64,000 bases of DNA from Candidatus Latescibacterota bacterium (GCA_022819745.1 JAJEGS010000011.1:156338-220337), one strand, 5' to 3'. Shown: positions 16,771 to 26,563, counted from the stretch's first letter. Numbers and translations: made by a program. Notes: a model not told the origin generated them from the letters alone.

Positions 16771-16833
16771 ATGCGAAAAGCAAAAACTGGCAACTACGCG
16801 AAACAGTGCTGTGAAGAAAAGGGGCTAGCTTAG
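16771..16833 (+). CDS. Possible 20-residue micro-protein
   Basis: A short frame with a strong Shine-Dalgarno (AAAAGGAGAAG, then five bases, ATG) encodes a basic N-terminus (MRKAKTGNYAK) and a Cys-Cys pair, ending at TAG 16831. It lies in an A+T-rich 265-base gap between recA and radA and overlaps the 3' end of radA, on the opposite strand, by nine bases. No clear promoter or terminator was found. It could be a small peptide or chance; only the ribosome-binding site supports it. Confidence 0.3.
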   Translation: MRKAKTGNYAKQCCEEKGLA

Positions 16834-18198
16834 GCCAAAAGCGAGCGCTTCGGCTGCCTCCATCCCCCCTACCCCGACCACCTCCATCCCTTCCGGTCGC
16901 TTCCACCCCTGCAGGTTGCTCCGTGCCACCAAACTCCGCTCAAACCCCAAACTCCGCGCTTCGGCCACCCGTCGGTCAATTTGGTTCACCGGACGGATCT
17001 CCCCTCCCAACCCGATCTCGCCAATGGCCACGGTCTGCGCGTCAATGGGCTTGTTGCGGAAGCTCGACACAATCGCCAGCCCTACTCCCATATCCACCGC
17101 TGGCTCGTCGAGGCGAATGCCCCCTACTACATTGACGAAAATGTCCTCGCTCGACAGATCGTGGCCGCAGCGCTTTTCGAGCACCGCGATAATAATCGAG
17201 AGCCGCTTGGCGTCGATGCCGGTGGCAACCCGTTGCGGATAACCAAAACTAGAGCGCGAGACGAGGGCTTGAATTTCGATCAAGAGCGGCCGCGTGCCCT
17301 CCATACTACAGACGATGGCCGAACCCGACACGCCCTCAGCGCGCTCGGCCAGCAGAATTTTGGAGGGGTTGGCGACCTCTATCATCCCTTGGTCTCGCAT
17401 CTCAAAGATCCCGATTTCATTGGTCGAACCAAAGCGATTTTTGGCGGCGCGGAGGATGCGGAAGTGATGGTGCCGCTCGCCTTCTAAATAGAGCACGGTA
17501 TCGACTAAGTGCTCTAACACTCGCGGCCCGGCAACCGTGCCCTCTTTGGTCACGTGCCCCACCAAAAACGTGGGAATGCCGCTCTCTTTGGCCAAATAGA
17601 CGAGCCGCGCCGCGCACTCGCGCACTTGGGTCACGCTGCCGGGCGCACTCTCCAGTTCGGGCATGTAAATGGTCTGGATCGAGTCGATGATGATGGCCAG
17701 CGGGCCGGCGGATTGCAACTGGTCGAGAATAGCTGTGAGGCTGGTCTCGGCCATCACGTGCAGGCTTTCGCACAACGCCCCCAAGCGCCCGGCGCGCAGG
17801 CGGATCTGCGCAGCCGACTCCTCGGCGGAAATGTACGCGATGCGAAAATCAGAGGCCGCTAGCTGTCCGGCCATCTGCAACAGGAGCGTCGATTTGCCAA
17901 TGCCGGGATCGCCGCCGACTAGGACGACCGAACCGGGCATGATGCCGCCGCCCAAGACCCGGTCGAATTCGGAAATGCCGATTTGCAGTCGCTCGTGATC
18001 TTGGTCATCGACTTGCGTGATGGGCTGCAATTGGGAGCGGGGCGATACCGTTAGATGTTCGCGCCGGCTGTCGGGTGCTTGGGGCCGCTCTTCGACGCAG
18101 GTGTTCCACTCGCCGCAGGCCACGCAGCGGCCAAACCAGCGCGCAGCACTGTGGCCGCAGGACTGACAGACGTAAGTGGAACGGTTCTTTTTGGCCAT
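16825..18198 (-). CDS. radA: DNA repair protein RadA/Sms
   Basis: 457 residues. The N-terminal C4 zinc finger (Cys11, 14, 25, 28) is followed by a RecA-like ATPase with Walker A VGGDPGIGKST (94-104), the RadA-specific KNRFG motif (253-257) and a C-terminal Lon-protease-like domain (about 345-455). RadA acts in branch migration and recombination intermediate processing. It starts three bases after prmC and is the last gene of the operon. Confidence 0.96.
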   Translation of the reverse strand: MAKKNRSTYVCQSCGHSAARWFGRCVACGEWNTCVEERPQAPDSRREHLTVSPRSQLQPITQVDDQDHERLQIGISEFDRVLGGGIMPGSVVLVGGDPGIGKSTLLLQMAGQLAASDFRIAYISAEESAAQIRLRAGRLGALCESLHVMAETSLTAILDQLQSAGPLAIIIDSIQTIYMPELESAPGSVTQVRECAARLVYLAKESGIPTFLVGHVTKEGTVAGPRVLEHLVDTVLYLEGERHHHFRILRAAKNRFGSTNEIGIFEMRDQGMIEVANPSKILLAERAEGVSGSAIVCSMEGTRPLLIEIQALVSRSSFGYPQRVATGIDAKRLSIIIAVLEKRCGHDLSSEDIFVNVVGGIRLDEPAVDMGVGLAIVSSFRNKPIDAQTVAIGEIGLGGEIRPVNQIDRRVAEARSLGFERSLVARSNLQGWKRPEGMEVVGVGGMEAAEALAFGLS

Positions 18199-18201
18199 GC
18201 C

Positions 18202-19062
18202 TCAACCCGCGCGTGCGACAACGACTCGGGGAATCTGGTTTAAGTCCAGTCTTATCTGAACCTCAGTCAAGCGTGCAGACCGCGCAAGTAGATCCTCCAC
18301 GGCCGCGCTTTGGCCGTCTCCTACCTCTAGCAGCAGATGACCTCCGGGGCGAATAAAGTCCGCAGCCTCCTGCGCGATGCGCCGATAGTACGCCAAGCCG
18401 TCCTCGCCCCCATCCAACGCGAGATGCGGCTCGTAGTCGCGCACTTCCGGCGCGAGTTGCGCCAAGTCGCTGCGGCGCACATACGGTGGGTTAGCCGCGA
18501 TGAGGTCAAAAGGCTCAGTGCCACGGAGGGGCACGAACAGATCGCCGCAGTGCCACTCGACGCGCCCGGCGAGCCCGCAGCGCTGGCCGTTGGCCTTCGC
18601 CACTTCTAAAGCAGCAGCCGATACGTCAGCCGCCACCACCTCGGCCGCTGCCGCCTCTTGGGCCAGCGACAGGGCGACCGCGCCAGAGCCGCAACACAGG
18701 TCGAGAACCCGACCGCCCTCGGGCAAAAGATCCAAGGCCACATCGACGAGTACTTCGGTCTCAGGGCGCGGGATCAACACCGCGGGCGTCACGGCTAGCT
18801 CTAGATGGCGAAAGGCGGCCACGCCCGTGATGTACTGCACGGGCACGCGCTGCAACCGCTGCCGCACGTATTCCCGATAGCGATCCACTTCACTGCGGTG
18901 CAAGGGGCGTTCAAATTGCAGGTAGAGATCGAGGCGGTTAACACCTAGCGCCGCAGCGAGCAGCAACTCGGCTTGTAGGCGGGCGTTTTCCAACCCTTTT
19001 GACGCAAAGAAACGGCTCGTGTTTTCGAGGATATCGAGCAGCCGCCAAGAGCGTCTGCTCAT
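18202..19062 (-). CDS. prmC: Peptide chain release factor N5-glutamine methyltransferase
   Basis: 286 residues. An N-terminal helical release-factor-binding domain precedes the methyltransferase fold. Landmarks are IPRPETE (97-103), SAM motif I DLCCGSG (121-127) and the catalytic NPPY (191-194). It methylates the Gln of the GGQ motif in release factors. The ATG overlaps the prfA stop (ATGA), the common prfA-prmC arrangement. Confidence 0.96.
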   Translation of the reverse strand: MSRRSWRLLDILENTSRFFASKGLENARLQAELLLAAALGVNRLDLYLQFERPLHRSEVDRYREYVRQRLQRVPVQYITGVAAFRHLELAVTPAVLIPRPETEVLVDVALDLLPEGGRVLDLCCGSGAVALSLAQEAAAAEVVAADVSAAALEVAKANGQRCGLAGRVEWHCGDLFVPLRGTEPFDLIAANPPYVRRSDLAQLAPEVRDYEPHLALDGGEDGLAYYRRIAQEAADFIRPGGHLLLEVGDGQSAAVEDLLARSARLTEVQIRLDLNQIPRVVVARAG

Positions 19063-20126
19063 TGGGCCGCCGCTAGCGCGTCCTGCTGCGATGCGAGGGC
19101 CAACTGCTCGACGAATTTTTCAAAATCGCCGTCGAGGATTTCCTCTAGGCGGTAGAGGGACAAGCCAATGCGGTGATCGGTAACTCGGCCCTGCGGGAAG
19201 TTGTAGGTGCGAATTTTCGCGCTGCGGTCGCCGGAGCCGATCTGACCGGCGCGGGCGGCGTCGCGCTCGGCCTTTTGCTCGGCCTGCAATTTGTCGTAGA
19301 GCCGGGCGCGCAGGACCTTCAATGCCTTGTTCTTGTTTTTTAGCTGCGACTTCTCGTCTTGACAGGAGACGACAATGCCCGTTGGGGTATGGGTGATTTT
19401 CACGGCCGAATCCGTGGTGTTGACGCTCTGGCCGCCAGGCCCGCTGGAGCGGTACACTTCGATTTTCAAATCGTCGGGAGCGATCTCCACCTCCACTTCC
19501 TCGGCTTCGGGCAAAACCGCCACGGAGGCCGCCGATGTGTGAATCCGGCCCGAGGCCTCGGTCTTGGGAACCCGTTGCACGCGGTGTACCCCGCTCTCGA
19601 ACTTGAGCTGGCCGAAGGCATCCGCACCCGAGACCACGAACACCACCTCCTTAAAGCCGCCGGCCGGATTCTGACTGGAGGAAAGCTCCTCGGTCTTTAA
19701 GCCCCTGCGCTCGGCGAAGCGGTGGTACATGCGGTACAGGTCGCTGGCAAAAAGCCCAGCCTCGTCGCCGCCGGTGCCGGCGCGGATCTCGACGATGGCA
19801 TTGCGGCTGTCGTTGGGGTCTTTGGGAATCAGCAGTACTTTGAGCGTTTCCTCTAGTTGCGCTACTTTTCCTTTTAGTTGGTCTCGCTCGGCCGCGGCCA
19901 ATTCGACTAGCTCTGCATCGCTGCCATCGGCGATGATTCCCTCAGCCTCTGCAAGCTGTTCCAGCGCGGCGCGGTACTGGCCTGCCAAAGCCACCACCTC
20001 CTGCAAGTCGCCCATTTCCCGCGCCAGCTTCTGATACTGAGCCGGGTTTTGGCTGGTGGCCTGATCGGCCATAAGCTCGCTTAGCTCCTCGTAGCGCTGC
20101 TCGTATTCGTTCAATTTATCTAACAC
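19059..20126 (-). CDS. prfA: Peptide chain release factor 1
   Basis: 355 residues. The GGQ motif lies at 231-233 within [20 protein letters not shown]. The stop-codon recognition tripeptide is PKT (187-189) in [19 protein letters not shown], a variant of the better known PAT/PVT, and identifies RF1 rather than RF2 (SPF). It releases nascent chains at UAA and UAG. Start is GTG 20126, overlapping the end of the upstream DUF1385 gene by seven bases. Confidence 0.97.
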   Translation of the reverse strand: MLDKLNEYEQRYEELSELMADQATSQNPAQYQKLAREMGDLQEVVALAGQYRAALEQLAEAEGIIADGSDAELVELAAAERDQLKGKVAQLEETLKVLLIPKDPNDSRNAIVEIRAGTGGDEAGLFASDLYRMYHRFAERRGLKTEELSSSQNPAGGFKEVVFVVSGADAFGQLKFESGVHRVQRVPKTEASGRIHTSAASVAVLPEAEEVEVEIAPDDLKIEVYRSSGPGGQSVNTTDSAVKITHTPTGIVVSCQDEKSQLKNKNKALKVLRARLYDKLQAEQKAERDAARAGQIGSGDRSAKIRTYNFPQGRVTDHRIGLSLYRLEEILDGDFEKFVEQLALASQQDALAAAQ

Positions 20127-21067
20127 GATGGATTGGCCTCGACTTCTTCATTTAGGGCGCGGCGCAACGCGAACAAGGCGACCTCTAACTGGTCGTCGTC
20201 CGGCTCGCGGGTCGTAATGCGCTGCAACCACAGCCCTGGGGTGCTCAGCAACCGGACCAGCGGGGCATTGCGCTTCTTACCCGAGAATTTGAGCAACTCA
20301 AAGCTCGTCCCCGCGATAAAGGGCAGGACTGCAAAATGAGTGGCAAAGCGCTCAAAAAGGCTTTGCGTGTGCCCAAAGACGAGCGGGAACAGCGAATCTA
20401 CACAGGCGAAGATCAAAATCGCAAAGAGCACTACGATCAGCATGAAGCTAGTTCCGCAGCGCGGATGCAGCCGACCAAAGCCCCGCGCCGCGGCCACCGT
20501 TAGTTCGGCACCGGCCTCTAAGGTGAAGATGCTTTTGTGCTCGGCACCGTGGTATTGAAAAACTCGCTGGATTTCGCGCCACTGGCTTATCGCCCAAAGA
20601 TAGACGATCAAAAGCGTCGCCCGCACCGCACCAGCCACTAGGTTGAATTCGAAGGCGTTCTCCTGCAAGCCCAAGAGTTGGGCAGCTAGCAGCGGCAAAA
20701 AGAAGAACAGGCCCACGCCCAGCCCCACGGAAAAAATCATCGTCGCCCACAAGGCCAATTGCTCCCGCCAACTCTCCTCCCGCTGCTCGACCTGTCCCTC
20801 TTCCTGGCTGGCGACGTCGGCTGAGAAATTGAGGGCCTTCAGCCCGATGAGCATCATTTCAAAAAAAGAGAGAGCACCGCGCAATATGGGCAGACCCAAC
20901 AGGCGATAGCGTTGCGCCAGAGGATCGTACGCTTCCTCGCGCACCACGATCTGGTGGTCAGCCGCCCGCACCGCGGTGACGATTTTGCCGGGCACGCGCA
21001 TCATCACCCCTTCGATGACGGCTTGGCCGCCGACTGGCAGATCTTGCGTGAGTTGTTCTCTGTCCAT
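20120..21067 (-). CDS. DUF1385 (YqhQ-like) membrane protein
   Basis: 315 residues. The N-terminal [14 protein letters not shown] motif (13-26) is diagnostic of DUF1385, followed by four or five hydrophobic segments and the conserved AEHKSI and HPRCGTSF blocks. The function is unknown; the gene very commonly lies between rpmE and prfA in diverse bacteria, as here. It is translationally coupled to prfA. Confidence 0.92.
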   Translation of the reverse strand: MDREQLTQDLPVGGQAVIEGVMMRVPGKIVTAVRAADHQIVVREEAYDPLAQRYRLLGLPILRGALSFFEMMLIGLKALNFSADVASQEEGQVEQREESWREQLALWATMIFSVGLGVGLFFFLPLLAAQLLGLQENAFEFNLVAGAVRATLLIVYLWAISQWREIQRVFQYHGAEHKSIFTLEAGAELTVAAARGFGRLHPRCGTSFMLIVVLFAILIFACVDSLFPLVFGHTQSLFERFATHFAVLPFIAGTSFELLKFSGKKRNAPLVRLLSTPGLWLQRITTREPDDDQLEVALFALRRALNEEVEANPSC

Positions 21068-21144
21068 GGACTCGCGTACACGAAAAAGGCGATACGATCA
21101 CCCTCGAGAGGGCGTCCTATCACCTCTTTGCGCGGAATGGATCG

Positions 21145-21405
21145 CTAGGCTTGCTGTTCGCTTTTACCGTAGCGGCGGTTGAACTGATCGATGCGCCCGC
21201 CTCGATCCATGATCTGCTGGCGCTTGCCGGTATAGAAAGGATGTGACGCCGAGCTGATTTCGACCCGGATTACCGGATAGGAATTCCCGTCTTCCCACTC
21301 CATCGTCTCTTCGGACTTCATCGTCGAACGCGACAGTATCTTGTAGTCACAGCTAGTATCGAGAAAGATAACCGTTTGATATTTGGGATGTATGTCTTTT
21401 TGCAC
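21145..21405 (-). CDS. rpmE2: 50S ribosomal protein L31, type B
   Basis: 86 residues beginning [18 protein letters not shown], with the central [19 protein letters not shown] and SHPFYTGK blocks of type B L31. The zinc-binding CxxC pairs of type A L31 are absent (a single Cys), so this is the zinc-independent form. Start is GTG 21403-21405 with GAGGAG eight bases upstream. It lies 91 bases downstream of rho and upstream of the DUF1385-prfA-prmC-radA genes, a widely conserved order. Confidence 0.95.
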   Translation of the reverse strand: MQKDIHPKYQTVIFLDTSCDYKILSRSTMKSEETMEWEDGNSYPVIRVEISSASHPFYTGKRQQIMDRGGRIDQFNRRYGKSEQQA

Positions 21406-21496
21406 CTTTACACTCCTCTGCTTTCTGGGGCTTGAAACTCGGCTGTCGAGTCAATAAAAATAGAGGTTTGAAACTCAAAAGACAAGGAGAAGGAGG

Positions 21497-22771
21497 CTAG
21501 TCATTCATGGCCTTGAGGAATTCCTCGTTAGATTCCGTACCCTGCATGCGCTCTTGGAGAAACTCCATGCCCTCAACGACTCCCATCTGATTGAGTATGC
21601 GGCGCAGGACCCACGAGCGGTTCAACTCAAACTCCGTCAGCAGCAACTCTTCTTTGCGGGTGCTCGTCGCCGTCACATCAATGGCCGGATAGACGCGGCG
21701 GTTACTCAATCGGCGGTCTAGCTGCACCTGCATGTTGCCCGTGCCTTTGAACTCTTCAAAGATCACTTCGTCCATGCGGCTTCCGGTCTCTACCAAGGCC
21801 GTAGCGATAATCGTCAGGCTGCCGCCTTCTTCGAGATTGCGGGCGGCGGCGAAAAAGCGGCGCGGCCACTGCAAAGCCGTCGAGTCAACACCGCCGGTAA
21901 GGATCCGCCCCGAGTGCGGCGTCACTGTATTATAGGCCCGTGCCAAGCGCGTGATGCTATCGAGCAGGATGATCACATCCCGCTTGTGCTCGACTAGACG
22001 CCGAGCCTTCTCGATCACCATATCCGCCACCTGCACGTGCCGCGTAGCCGACTCGTCAAAGGTCGAACTGACGACTTCGCCCTGCACCGAACGCAGCATA
22101 TCGGTGACTTCCTCGGGGCGCTCATCAATGAGCAAGACGATGAGAATCGCTTCGGGATGATTGGTGGTAATGGCGTTGGCGACCTTTTGCAGCAGCATGG
22201 TTTTACCAGTGAAGGGCGGCGCGACGATTAGGCCGCGCTGCCCTTTGCCGATGGGCGAGAGCAAGTCGAGAATCCGCGTCGTCATGTCCTTGGGATTGTG
22301 CTCTAACTTGAAGCGATCCGTGGGATGCAAGGCCGTCAGATTTTCAAAGATCGTCTTGTTCTTGGTGACTTCTGGGTCGTCGAAGTTAATTGCCTCGACT
22401 CGCAGCAGCGCAAAGTACTTCTCGTCGTTTTTCGGTGGGCGAATCTGACCGGAGATCGTATCGCCCGTGCGCAGGCTAAACCGCTTAATCTGCGAATGAG
22501 AAACGTAAATGTCGTCGGGACCAGGTAAGTAGTTATAGCTCGGCGAGCGGAGAAAGCCGAACCCCTCGTCCAGCACCTCCAAAGTACCTTGGGCAAAGAT
22601 CAGCCCACTGCGCTCGGTCTGGTGCTTGAGGATGGAGAAGATCAGCTCCTGCTTGCGCAAAGAGGTGCAATCTACAACTTCCAGTTTCTTGGCCAGCTCT
22701 TGGAGATCCAAGATGTTCATGCGCTGGAGTTCGACAATATTCATTTTCTGCGTTCTATTGAGAGGCGGCAT
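21497..22771 (-). CDS. rho: Transcription termination factor Rho
   Basis: 424 residues. An N-terminal helical domain, the cold-shock-like RNA-binding domain (about 57-125), then the RecA-like motor with P-loop APPFTGKTM, Walker [15 protein letters not shown] and the secondary RNA-binding block [33 protein letters not shown]. The P-loop reads PPFTGKT where E. coli Rho has PPKAGKT. No long N-terminal insertion is present. ATG 22771 is preceded by AAGGA; an internal ATG at 22744 is less likely. A consensus promoter lies about 290 bases upstream, giving a long structured leader. Confidence 0.97.
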   Translation of the reverse strand: MPPLNRTQKMNIVELQRMNILDLQELAKKLEVVDCTSLRKQELIFSILKHQTERSGLIFAQGTLEVLDEGFGFLRSPSYNYLPGPDDIYVSHSQIKRFSLRTGDTISGQIRPPKNDEKYFALLRVEAINFDDPEVTKNKTIFENLTALHPTDRFKLEHNPKDMTTRILDLLSPIGKGQRGLIVAPPFTGKTMLLQKVANAITTNHPEAILIVLLIDERPEEVTDMLRSVQGEVVSSTFDESATRHVQVADMVIEKARRLVEHKRDVIILLDSITRLARAYNTVTPHSGRILTGGVDSTALQWPRRFFAAARNLEEGGSLTIIATALVETGSRMDEVIFEEFKGTGNMQVQLDRRLSNRRVYPAIDVTATSTRKEELLLTEFELNRSWVLRRILNQMGVVEGMEFLQERMQGTESNEEFLKAMND

Positions 22772-23061
22772 CTCTTCCTTGCAACCTTTCTTGCGGTTAG
22801 AGTGCAGGAATACAAAGGGAATATTCGAGTGCGCTACGGCACTGTAAGCACCTAGAGCTATTACGAGGATTGGAGTACATGCGGTAGTACTGCTAAAACA
22901 CTAAAAACCTACCTAAGGTATGCCGTACCTTGGCAAAATTCTTTATTTATATAGCTACAGAAGGTCTATCGCGAAGAATATCTAAAAGGAGAGTAGAATT
23001 TCAAGCGGAATAAACCGCTGAGGTATTTAATTTTGAAAAGGAGAGGTGTGAAAGAGTCTAA

Positions 23062-23090
23062 AGAATACAGATAATATCTTTGTTTGTCAA
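23062..23090 (-). promoter_or_regulatory. rho: Putative rho promoter
   Basis: On the minus strand TTGACA (23090-23085), 17 bases, TATTCT (23067-23062): a near-consensus promoter about 290 bases before the rho ATG. Confidence 0.65.
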
Positions 23091-23106
23091 GACGTACTGG
23101 ATTAAA

Positions 23107-23137
23107 GAATAAGACGCCCGCTGGTCGAGCAGGCGTC
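23107..23137 (-). terminator. Terminator after the secreted Fn3/dockerin-like genes
   Basis: A 10-bp stem with one mismatch (23113-23122 with 23128-23137) is followed on the minus strand by TTATTCTTT. It lies 32 bases after the stop at 23169 and just before the rho promoter. Confidence 0.7.
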
Positions 23138-23168
23138 CTATCTCTGTAACTTGTAACTTCTCGTGCCC

Positions 23169-23852
23169 TTATTGATCGACACCAACAGCCATCGCCATCC
23201 TAGCTATATCTTCATTGGAAGCAAAAGGTGCGACAACGCCAGTTTCGTTGTCGCCGTCAAAGGCTCGCACGTCATAGACATAGGAGGCCCCACTGACGAC
23301 GTCATCATCAACGAATTCGGAGTTGCCCGGCCCCAGTGTAGCAACCAGCCTTTCGCTGCCCTGTTCCTGAGTTACGGCCTTGCCGAAATCATCGGCGAAG
23401 CGCAGAAAATCATCGACATCAATTTGGCCATTGGGCACTATGTCGAAGAACAACTCAAAATCCGCGGCGGCGTCAGAAGAGCCGAAACGATCAGCTAAGA
23501 GGAAGAAGTCGTCGAAGTCAACCTTATCCCCCTCGCGCGTAAACCAGCCGAGTACTATTTCGCCGTTATCGTCCACGGGTGGGAAGTAATCCGTACGGTA
23601 CACGCGATAGCCGTGGACGTCGCCCGTAGGCACCACTCGGTCCCCAAAAGTCGTAAACGAACGAGCATCATCTGCCGATAGCGTCCAAGAAAGCGACACA
23701 GATGGAGCATCGCTGGCTGTGGCTTGTAGGTCAGTCACAGGTGCAGGAGGAATATTATCGACAGAAGCTACGGGATCAGAAGTGGTCAACTGAGCGGCCG
23801 CGGGAGCAGTACAAAAAGCAGCTAGCGCGACGATGCGGATATACTCTTTCAT
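23169..23852 (-). CDS. Secreted Fn3-like protein with dockerin-like repeats inserted in the domain
   Basis: 227 residues. A signal peptide ends near residue 20 (PAAA-Q). A fibronectin-III-like domain starts at about 35 (PPAPVTDLQATASDAP..SLSWT) and ends at about 205 (YVYDVRAFDGDNETG). Between its strands (about 108-160) are two EF-hand-like segments, GDKVDFDDFFLLADRFG and NGQIDVDDFLRFADDFG, with dockerin type I spacing but poor calcium loops. It is a tandem paralogue of the next gene upstream, whose repeats sit at the C-terminus instead. Probably an exported adhesion or assembly protein; no cohesin partner is in the window. Confidence 0.82.
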   Translation of the reverse strand: MKEYIRIVALAAFCTAPAAAQLTTSDPVASVDNIPPAPVTDLQATASDAPSVSLSWTLSADDARSFTTFGDRVVPTGDVHGYRVYRTDYFPPVDDNGEIVLGWFTREGDKVDFDDFFLLADRFGSSDAAADFELFFDIVPNGQIDVDDFLRFADDFGKAVTQEQGSERLVATLGPGNSEFVDDDVVSGASYVYDVRAFDGDNETGVVAPFASNEDIARMAMAVGVDQ

Positions 23853-23906
23853 CGGACTATACTCCTTGTGAAAAGATGAAATACACAGCCATATTGCGGC
23901 CGGTAC

Positions 23907-24569
23907 CTACTCGTACAAATCAGCACCGAGGTTATCGGCCCAAAGGAAAAAGTCATCGAGGTCAACCATGCCATTGCCGTCGATATCCGTGGATGGATCA
24001 AATTCGGCTTGGCCGAAGTTGGTTTGAAAAATGCCGTAGTCTAAAAGGTCCACATCGCCGTCGTAGTCAAAGTCGCCAAGGAGCAACATGTTCCTGACTT
24101 CGGCAGACTCGATAGGAGCGCTCTCGTTGCCGCTTTCATCGACTGCCGAGACCTCATAGAAATATCGCCTGCTCCCTTGGCTCACGTTGATATCGGCATC
24201 AACAAAGGACGTCGTGCCGGCAGGGAATGAAAAAATTGCCGGAGTGCCGGAGCCATCGGCGCGACGACGCGATATATTGTAACCAGCCACATCGTTGACT
24301 TCTTTAAAGGTGCCACCCGTTGTAAAGTCGCTACTCGTCGGGACTTGGCGCACAGCATCGTCAACGGATAAGCTCCAAGAGACAGTGATGCTCCTTCCAC
24401 CTTCGTTGAACTCAGCCTGTACTCCGCCAACCGGGCTAGGTGCTAGGTCGTCAGTATCCGCTACCGACTCAGAAACCGTCAACTGTGCTGCCGCCGGACT
24501 CGCGACCAGAAAAAAGCCGAGTCCGAACAAGGCCAAACTCGCGATAGCTCCCTTTATGCCTTTCGACAT
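23907..24569 (-). CDS. Secreted Fn3-like protein with C-terminal dockerin-like repeats
   Basis: 220 residues. Signal peptide to about residue 28 (ASPAAA-Q), one Fn3-like domain (about 42-160, with YFYEVSAVDESGNES at its end), then a C-terminal pair of calcium-loop repeats, GDFDYDGDVDLLDYGIF and TDIDGNGMVDLDDFFLW, which have good D-x-D/N-x-D ligand spacing. The repeats are dockerin type I-like or EF-hand-like and could bind calcium. ATG 24569 has GAGGAGG upstream and a consensus promoter about 85 bases away. It is probably cotranscribed with its paralogue. Confidence 0.85.
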   Translation of the reverse strand: MSKGIKGAIASLALFGLGFFLVASPAAAQLTVSESVADTDDLAPSPVGGVQAEFNEGGRSITVSWSLSVDDAVRQVPTSSDFTTGGTFKEVNDVAGYNISRRRADGSGTPAIFSFPAGTTSFVDADINVSQGSRRYFYEVSAVDESGNESAPIESAEVRNMLLLGDFDYDGDVDLLDYGIFQTNFGQAEFDPSTDIDGNGMVDLDDFFLWADNLGADLYE

Positions 24570-24613
24570 ATCTGATTCCTCCTCTAAATGCTCAATGGGT
24601 CAAATTCTGATTT

Positions 24614-24680
24614 GGCCTTAGCAAGGCCATGAATAAGCGTTTAACTTATTAATAATACCAACAGTTTGCTGTAAACTCAA
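24614..24680 (-). promoter_or_regulatory. Promoter and leader hairpin of the secreted-protein pair
   Basis: On the minus strand TTGAGT (24680-24675), 17 bases, TATTAT (24657-24652), then a perfect 6-bp hairpin GGCCTT/AAGGCC (24628-24614) in the predicted leader. Confidence 0.5.
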
Positions 24681-24705
24681 GGAATTAACGCACTAATTGA
24701 CTTTC

Positions 24706-24734
24706 TTGACCCGGTTAATGGGCCGCCATATCTT
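24706..24734 (+). promoter_or_regulatory. dnaG: Putative dnaG promoter
   Basis: TTGACC (24706-24711), 17 bases, TATCTT (24729-24734), about 45 bases before the dnaG ATG. Confidence 0.5.
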
Positions 24735-24778
24735 GCTCAATGGCGCTGTTAATATAGAGAAAAAGCCCCCTGCTAGCA

Positions 24779-26563
24779 ATGCCACGCATCCCCGAAGACA
24801 TCCTCCAACGCATCCGCGACGCCACCGACATCGTCGACTTGGTCTCAGAACATGTCCAGCTCGTCAAAAAGGGCCGCAACTACTCCGGCCTCTGCCCTTT
24901 TCACGACGAAAAAACTCCCTCTTTTAGCGTCGATCCCGACCGCCAATTCTACCACTGCTTCGGCTGTGGCGTCGGGGGCAATGTATTCAAATTTGTCCAA
25001 GAGATCGACCGCGTCACTTTCGTCGAAGCGGTCAAATTCCTCGCCGAGCGCACCGGCATCGCCCTGCCCGAGCGTTCGGGGCCATCGCGCGAGGAAGCCG
25101 AAGCCGCCGACGAACTCTACCGAGCCAACGACCTAGCGCGAAAGTATTTTCACCATCTGCTGCTTAACGACAAGGTCGGCACGAACGCCCGCGAGTATCT
25201 AAAGACGCGCCGCCTCACGGGAGAAACCATCGAGCGCTTCGGCTTGGGCTACGCGCCGTCGGAGTGGGACGCCCTGCTCAAAGTAGCTGGTCGCCGAGGC
25301 TTGAGTCCCCAGGTCTTGGAGCGAGCTGGGTTGGCTCTGCCGCGCTCCACAGGCAGCGGACACTACGATCGCTTTCGCGACCGAGTCGCTTTTCCCATTG
25401 CCAATCTCTCCGATCGGACCATTGCCTTCGGCGCGCGTGCGCTCCAGCCCGACCAAGAGCCTAAATACCTGAATTCACCCGAAACGCCCATCTATCACAA
25501 GGGAAGAGTACTCTACGGCCTAGCCGACACCCGTGACGCCATTCGTCGCCAAGATGCCGCACTAGTCGTCGAAGGCTATATGGACCTCATCAGCCTAGCG
25601 CAGGCCGGCATCCAGCACGTAGTTGCCACCTCCGGCACGGCCCTGACCGAAGACCACTGCCGCCTGTTGGCTCGTTATGCCCACCAAGTAGTGCTGCTAT
25701 TCGATGGCGACGCGGCCGGTTCCACGGCCGCCATGCGAGCCTGCGAAGCTCTCCTAGGTACTGGCCTAGACGCCCGCGTTGTTTCGCTGCCCTCCGAGCA
25801 CGATCCCGATACCTTCGTCCAAGAGCACGGCTCGGATGTGTTGCTCAAACGAGCTGAAAATGCCCAGTCGGTTCTCGATTTCTACCTCAAACAACTCGCC
25901 CAGCAGCACGATCTCTCCAGCGTCGAAGGCAAAGCGCGCGCCGTCGAAAGGCTCAAACCGCTCTTGGCCAAACCCCGCGATGCGGTCCGCCGCGACCTGC
26001 TGCTGCGCGAAGTCGCCGAGCGCCTCTCGGTTGACGAGCAATCCTTGCGCCACGACCTGCAAGCCTCCATGCGCCGTCCCCAACAACCGCGCAAGGCAGC
26101 TACCGAGCCATCTCCTACAACCACGCCCAATCCGCCGCGCCACGAACTCGAATTTGTGGGACTGTTGTTCAACTTCCCTCAGCTCATACCCGAAACTGTC
26201 CGCGAATTCGCCCCTGACTCGCTAACCGACGCCCGCACTCAGACTCTGTGTCGCACACTCTTCGATCACCATGCCCACGGTAAGGCCATCGATCTCGGCA
26301 TGATCATCAGCGAGCTAGAGGACGACGCACTCGCACGCCTAGTCGCCCAATGCGCGGCCCAAGGTTTCGACGAGGAACAAGTCGAGCGGCAATGGCGCGA
26401 CTATTTGCTTTACTTTCAGAAAAATGCGCTGCAAAAGCGCATCGCCAACGCGCGTCAGGCTCTCGCCACGGCATCCGACGACGGCGAAATTGCCCGCATC
26501 AGCGCCGAACTCGTCGCGCTCAACCAAGAGCGCCAAGCGGTCGCGGCCCAACAAAGCTCTTGA
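24779..26563 (+). CDS. dnaG: DNA primase DnaG
   Basis: 594 residues. The N-terminal CHC2 zinc-binding domain has Cys39, His42, Cys60 and Cys63. The TOPRIM core carries VVEGYMD (Glu265) and DGDAAG (Asp309, Asp311). A C-terminal helicase-binding domain follows a low-complexity Pro/Thr linker near residue 445. It makes RNA primers at the replication fork. The start codon has no obvious Shine-Dalgarno. tRNA-Ile2 follows after 39 bases, with its promoter -35 overlapping the dnaG stop. Confidence 0.97.
   Translation: MPRIPEDILQRIRDATDIVDLVSEHVQLVKKGRNYSGLCPFHDEKTPSFSVDPDRQFYHCFGCGVGGNVFKFVQEIDRVTFVEAVKFLAERTGIALPERSGPSREEAEAADELYRANDLARKYFHHLLLNDKVGTNAREYLKTRRLTGETIERFGLGYAPSEWDALLKVAGRRGLSPQVLERAGLALPRSTGSGHYDRFRDRVAFPIANLSDRTIAFGARALQPDQEPKYLNSPETPIYHKGRVLYGLADTRDAIRRQDAALVVEGYMDLISLAQAGIQHVVATSGTALTEDHCRLLARYAHQVVLLFDGDAAGSTAAMRACEALLGTGLDARVVSLPSEHDPDTFVQEHGSDVLLKRAENAQSVLDFYLKQLAQQHDLSSVEGKARAVERLKPLLAKPRDAVRRDLLLREVAERLSVDEQSLRHDLQASMRRPQQPRKAATEPSPTTTPNPPRHELEFVGLLFNFPQLIPETVREFAPDSLTDARTQTLCRTLFDHHAHGKAIDLGMIISELEDDALARLVAQCAAQGFDEEQVERQWRDYLLYFQKNALQKRIANARQALATASDDGEIARISAELVALNQERQAVAAQQSS

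Larger units (their letters stand above)
22772..23168. other. Non-coding gap: rho leader and upstream terminator
   Basis: 397 bases without a convincing gene. On the minus strand it holds, in order, a terminator for the secreted-protein genes (23107-23137), the rho promoter (23062-23090) and a leader of roughly 285 bases. The leader contains two copies of the pyrimidine-rich decamer CTCTCCTTTT (complements of 23036-23045 and 22984-22993) flanking a 5-bp hairpin (23004-23019), and a palindrome AAGGTA/TACCTT (22915-22931) followed by a T-rich stretch. This arrangement would suit autogenous control of rho. Confidence 0.5.

Noticed and set aside
22800..22882. Possible 27-codon leader peptide upstream of rho (minus strand)
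   Set aside because: The ATG has no ribosome-binding site and the peptide has no regulatory codon run; it is probably chance.
24614..24628. GGCCTT/AAGGCC hairpin as a riboswitch or terminator
   Set aside because: The stem is only 6 bp with no T-run or larger fold, so it is noted only as a leader hairpin.
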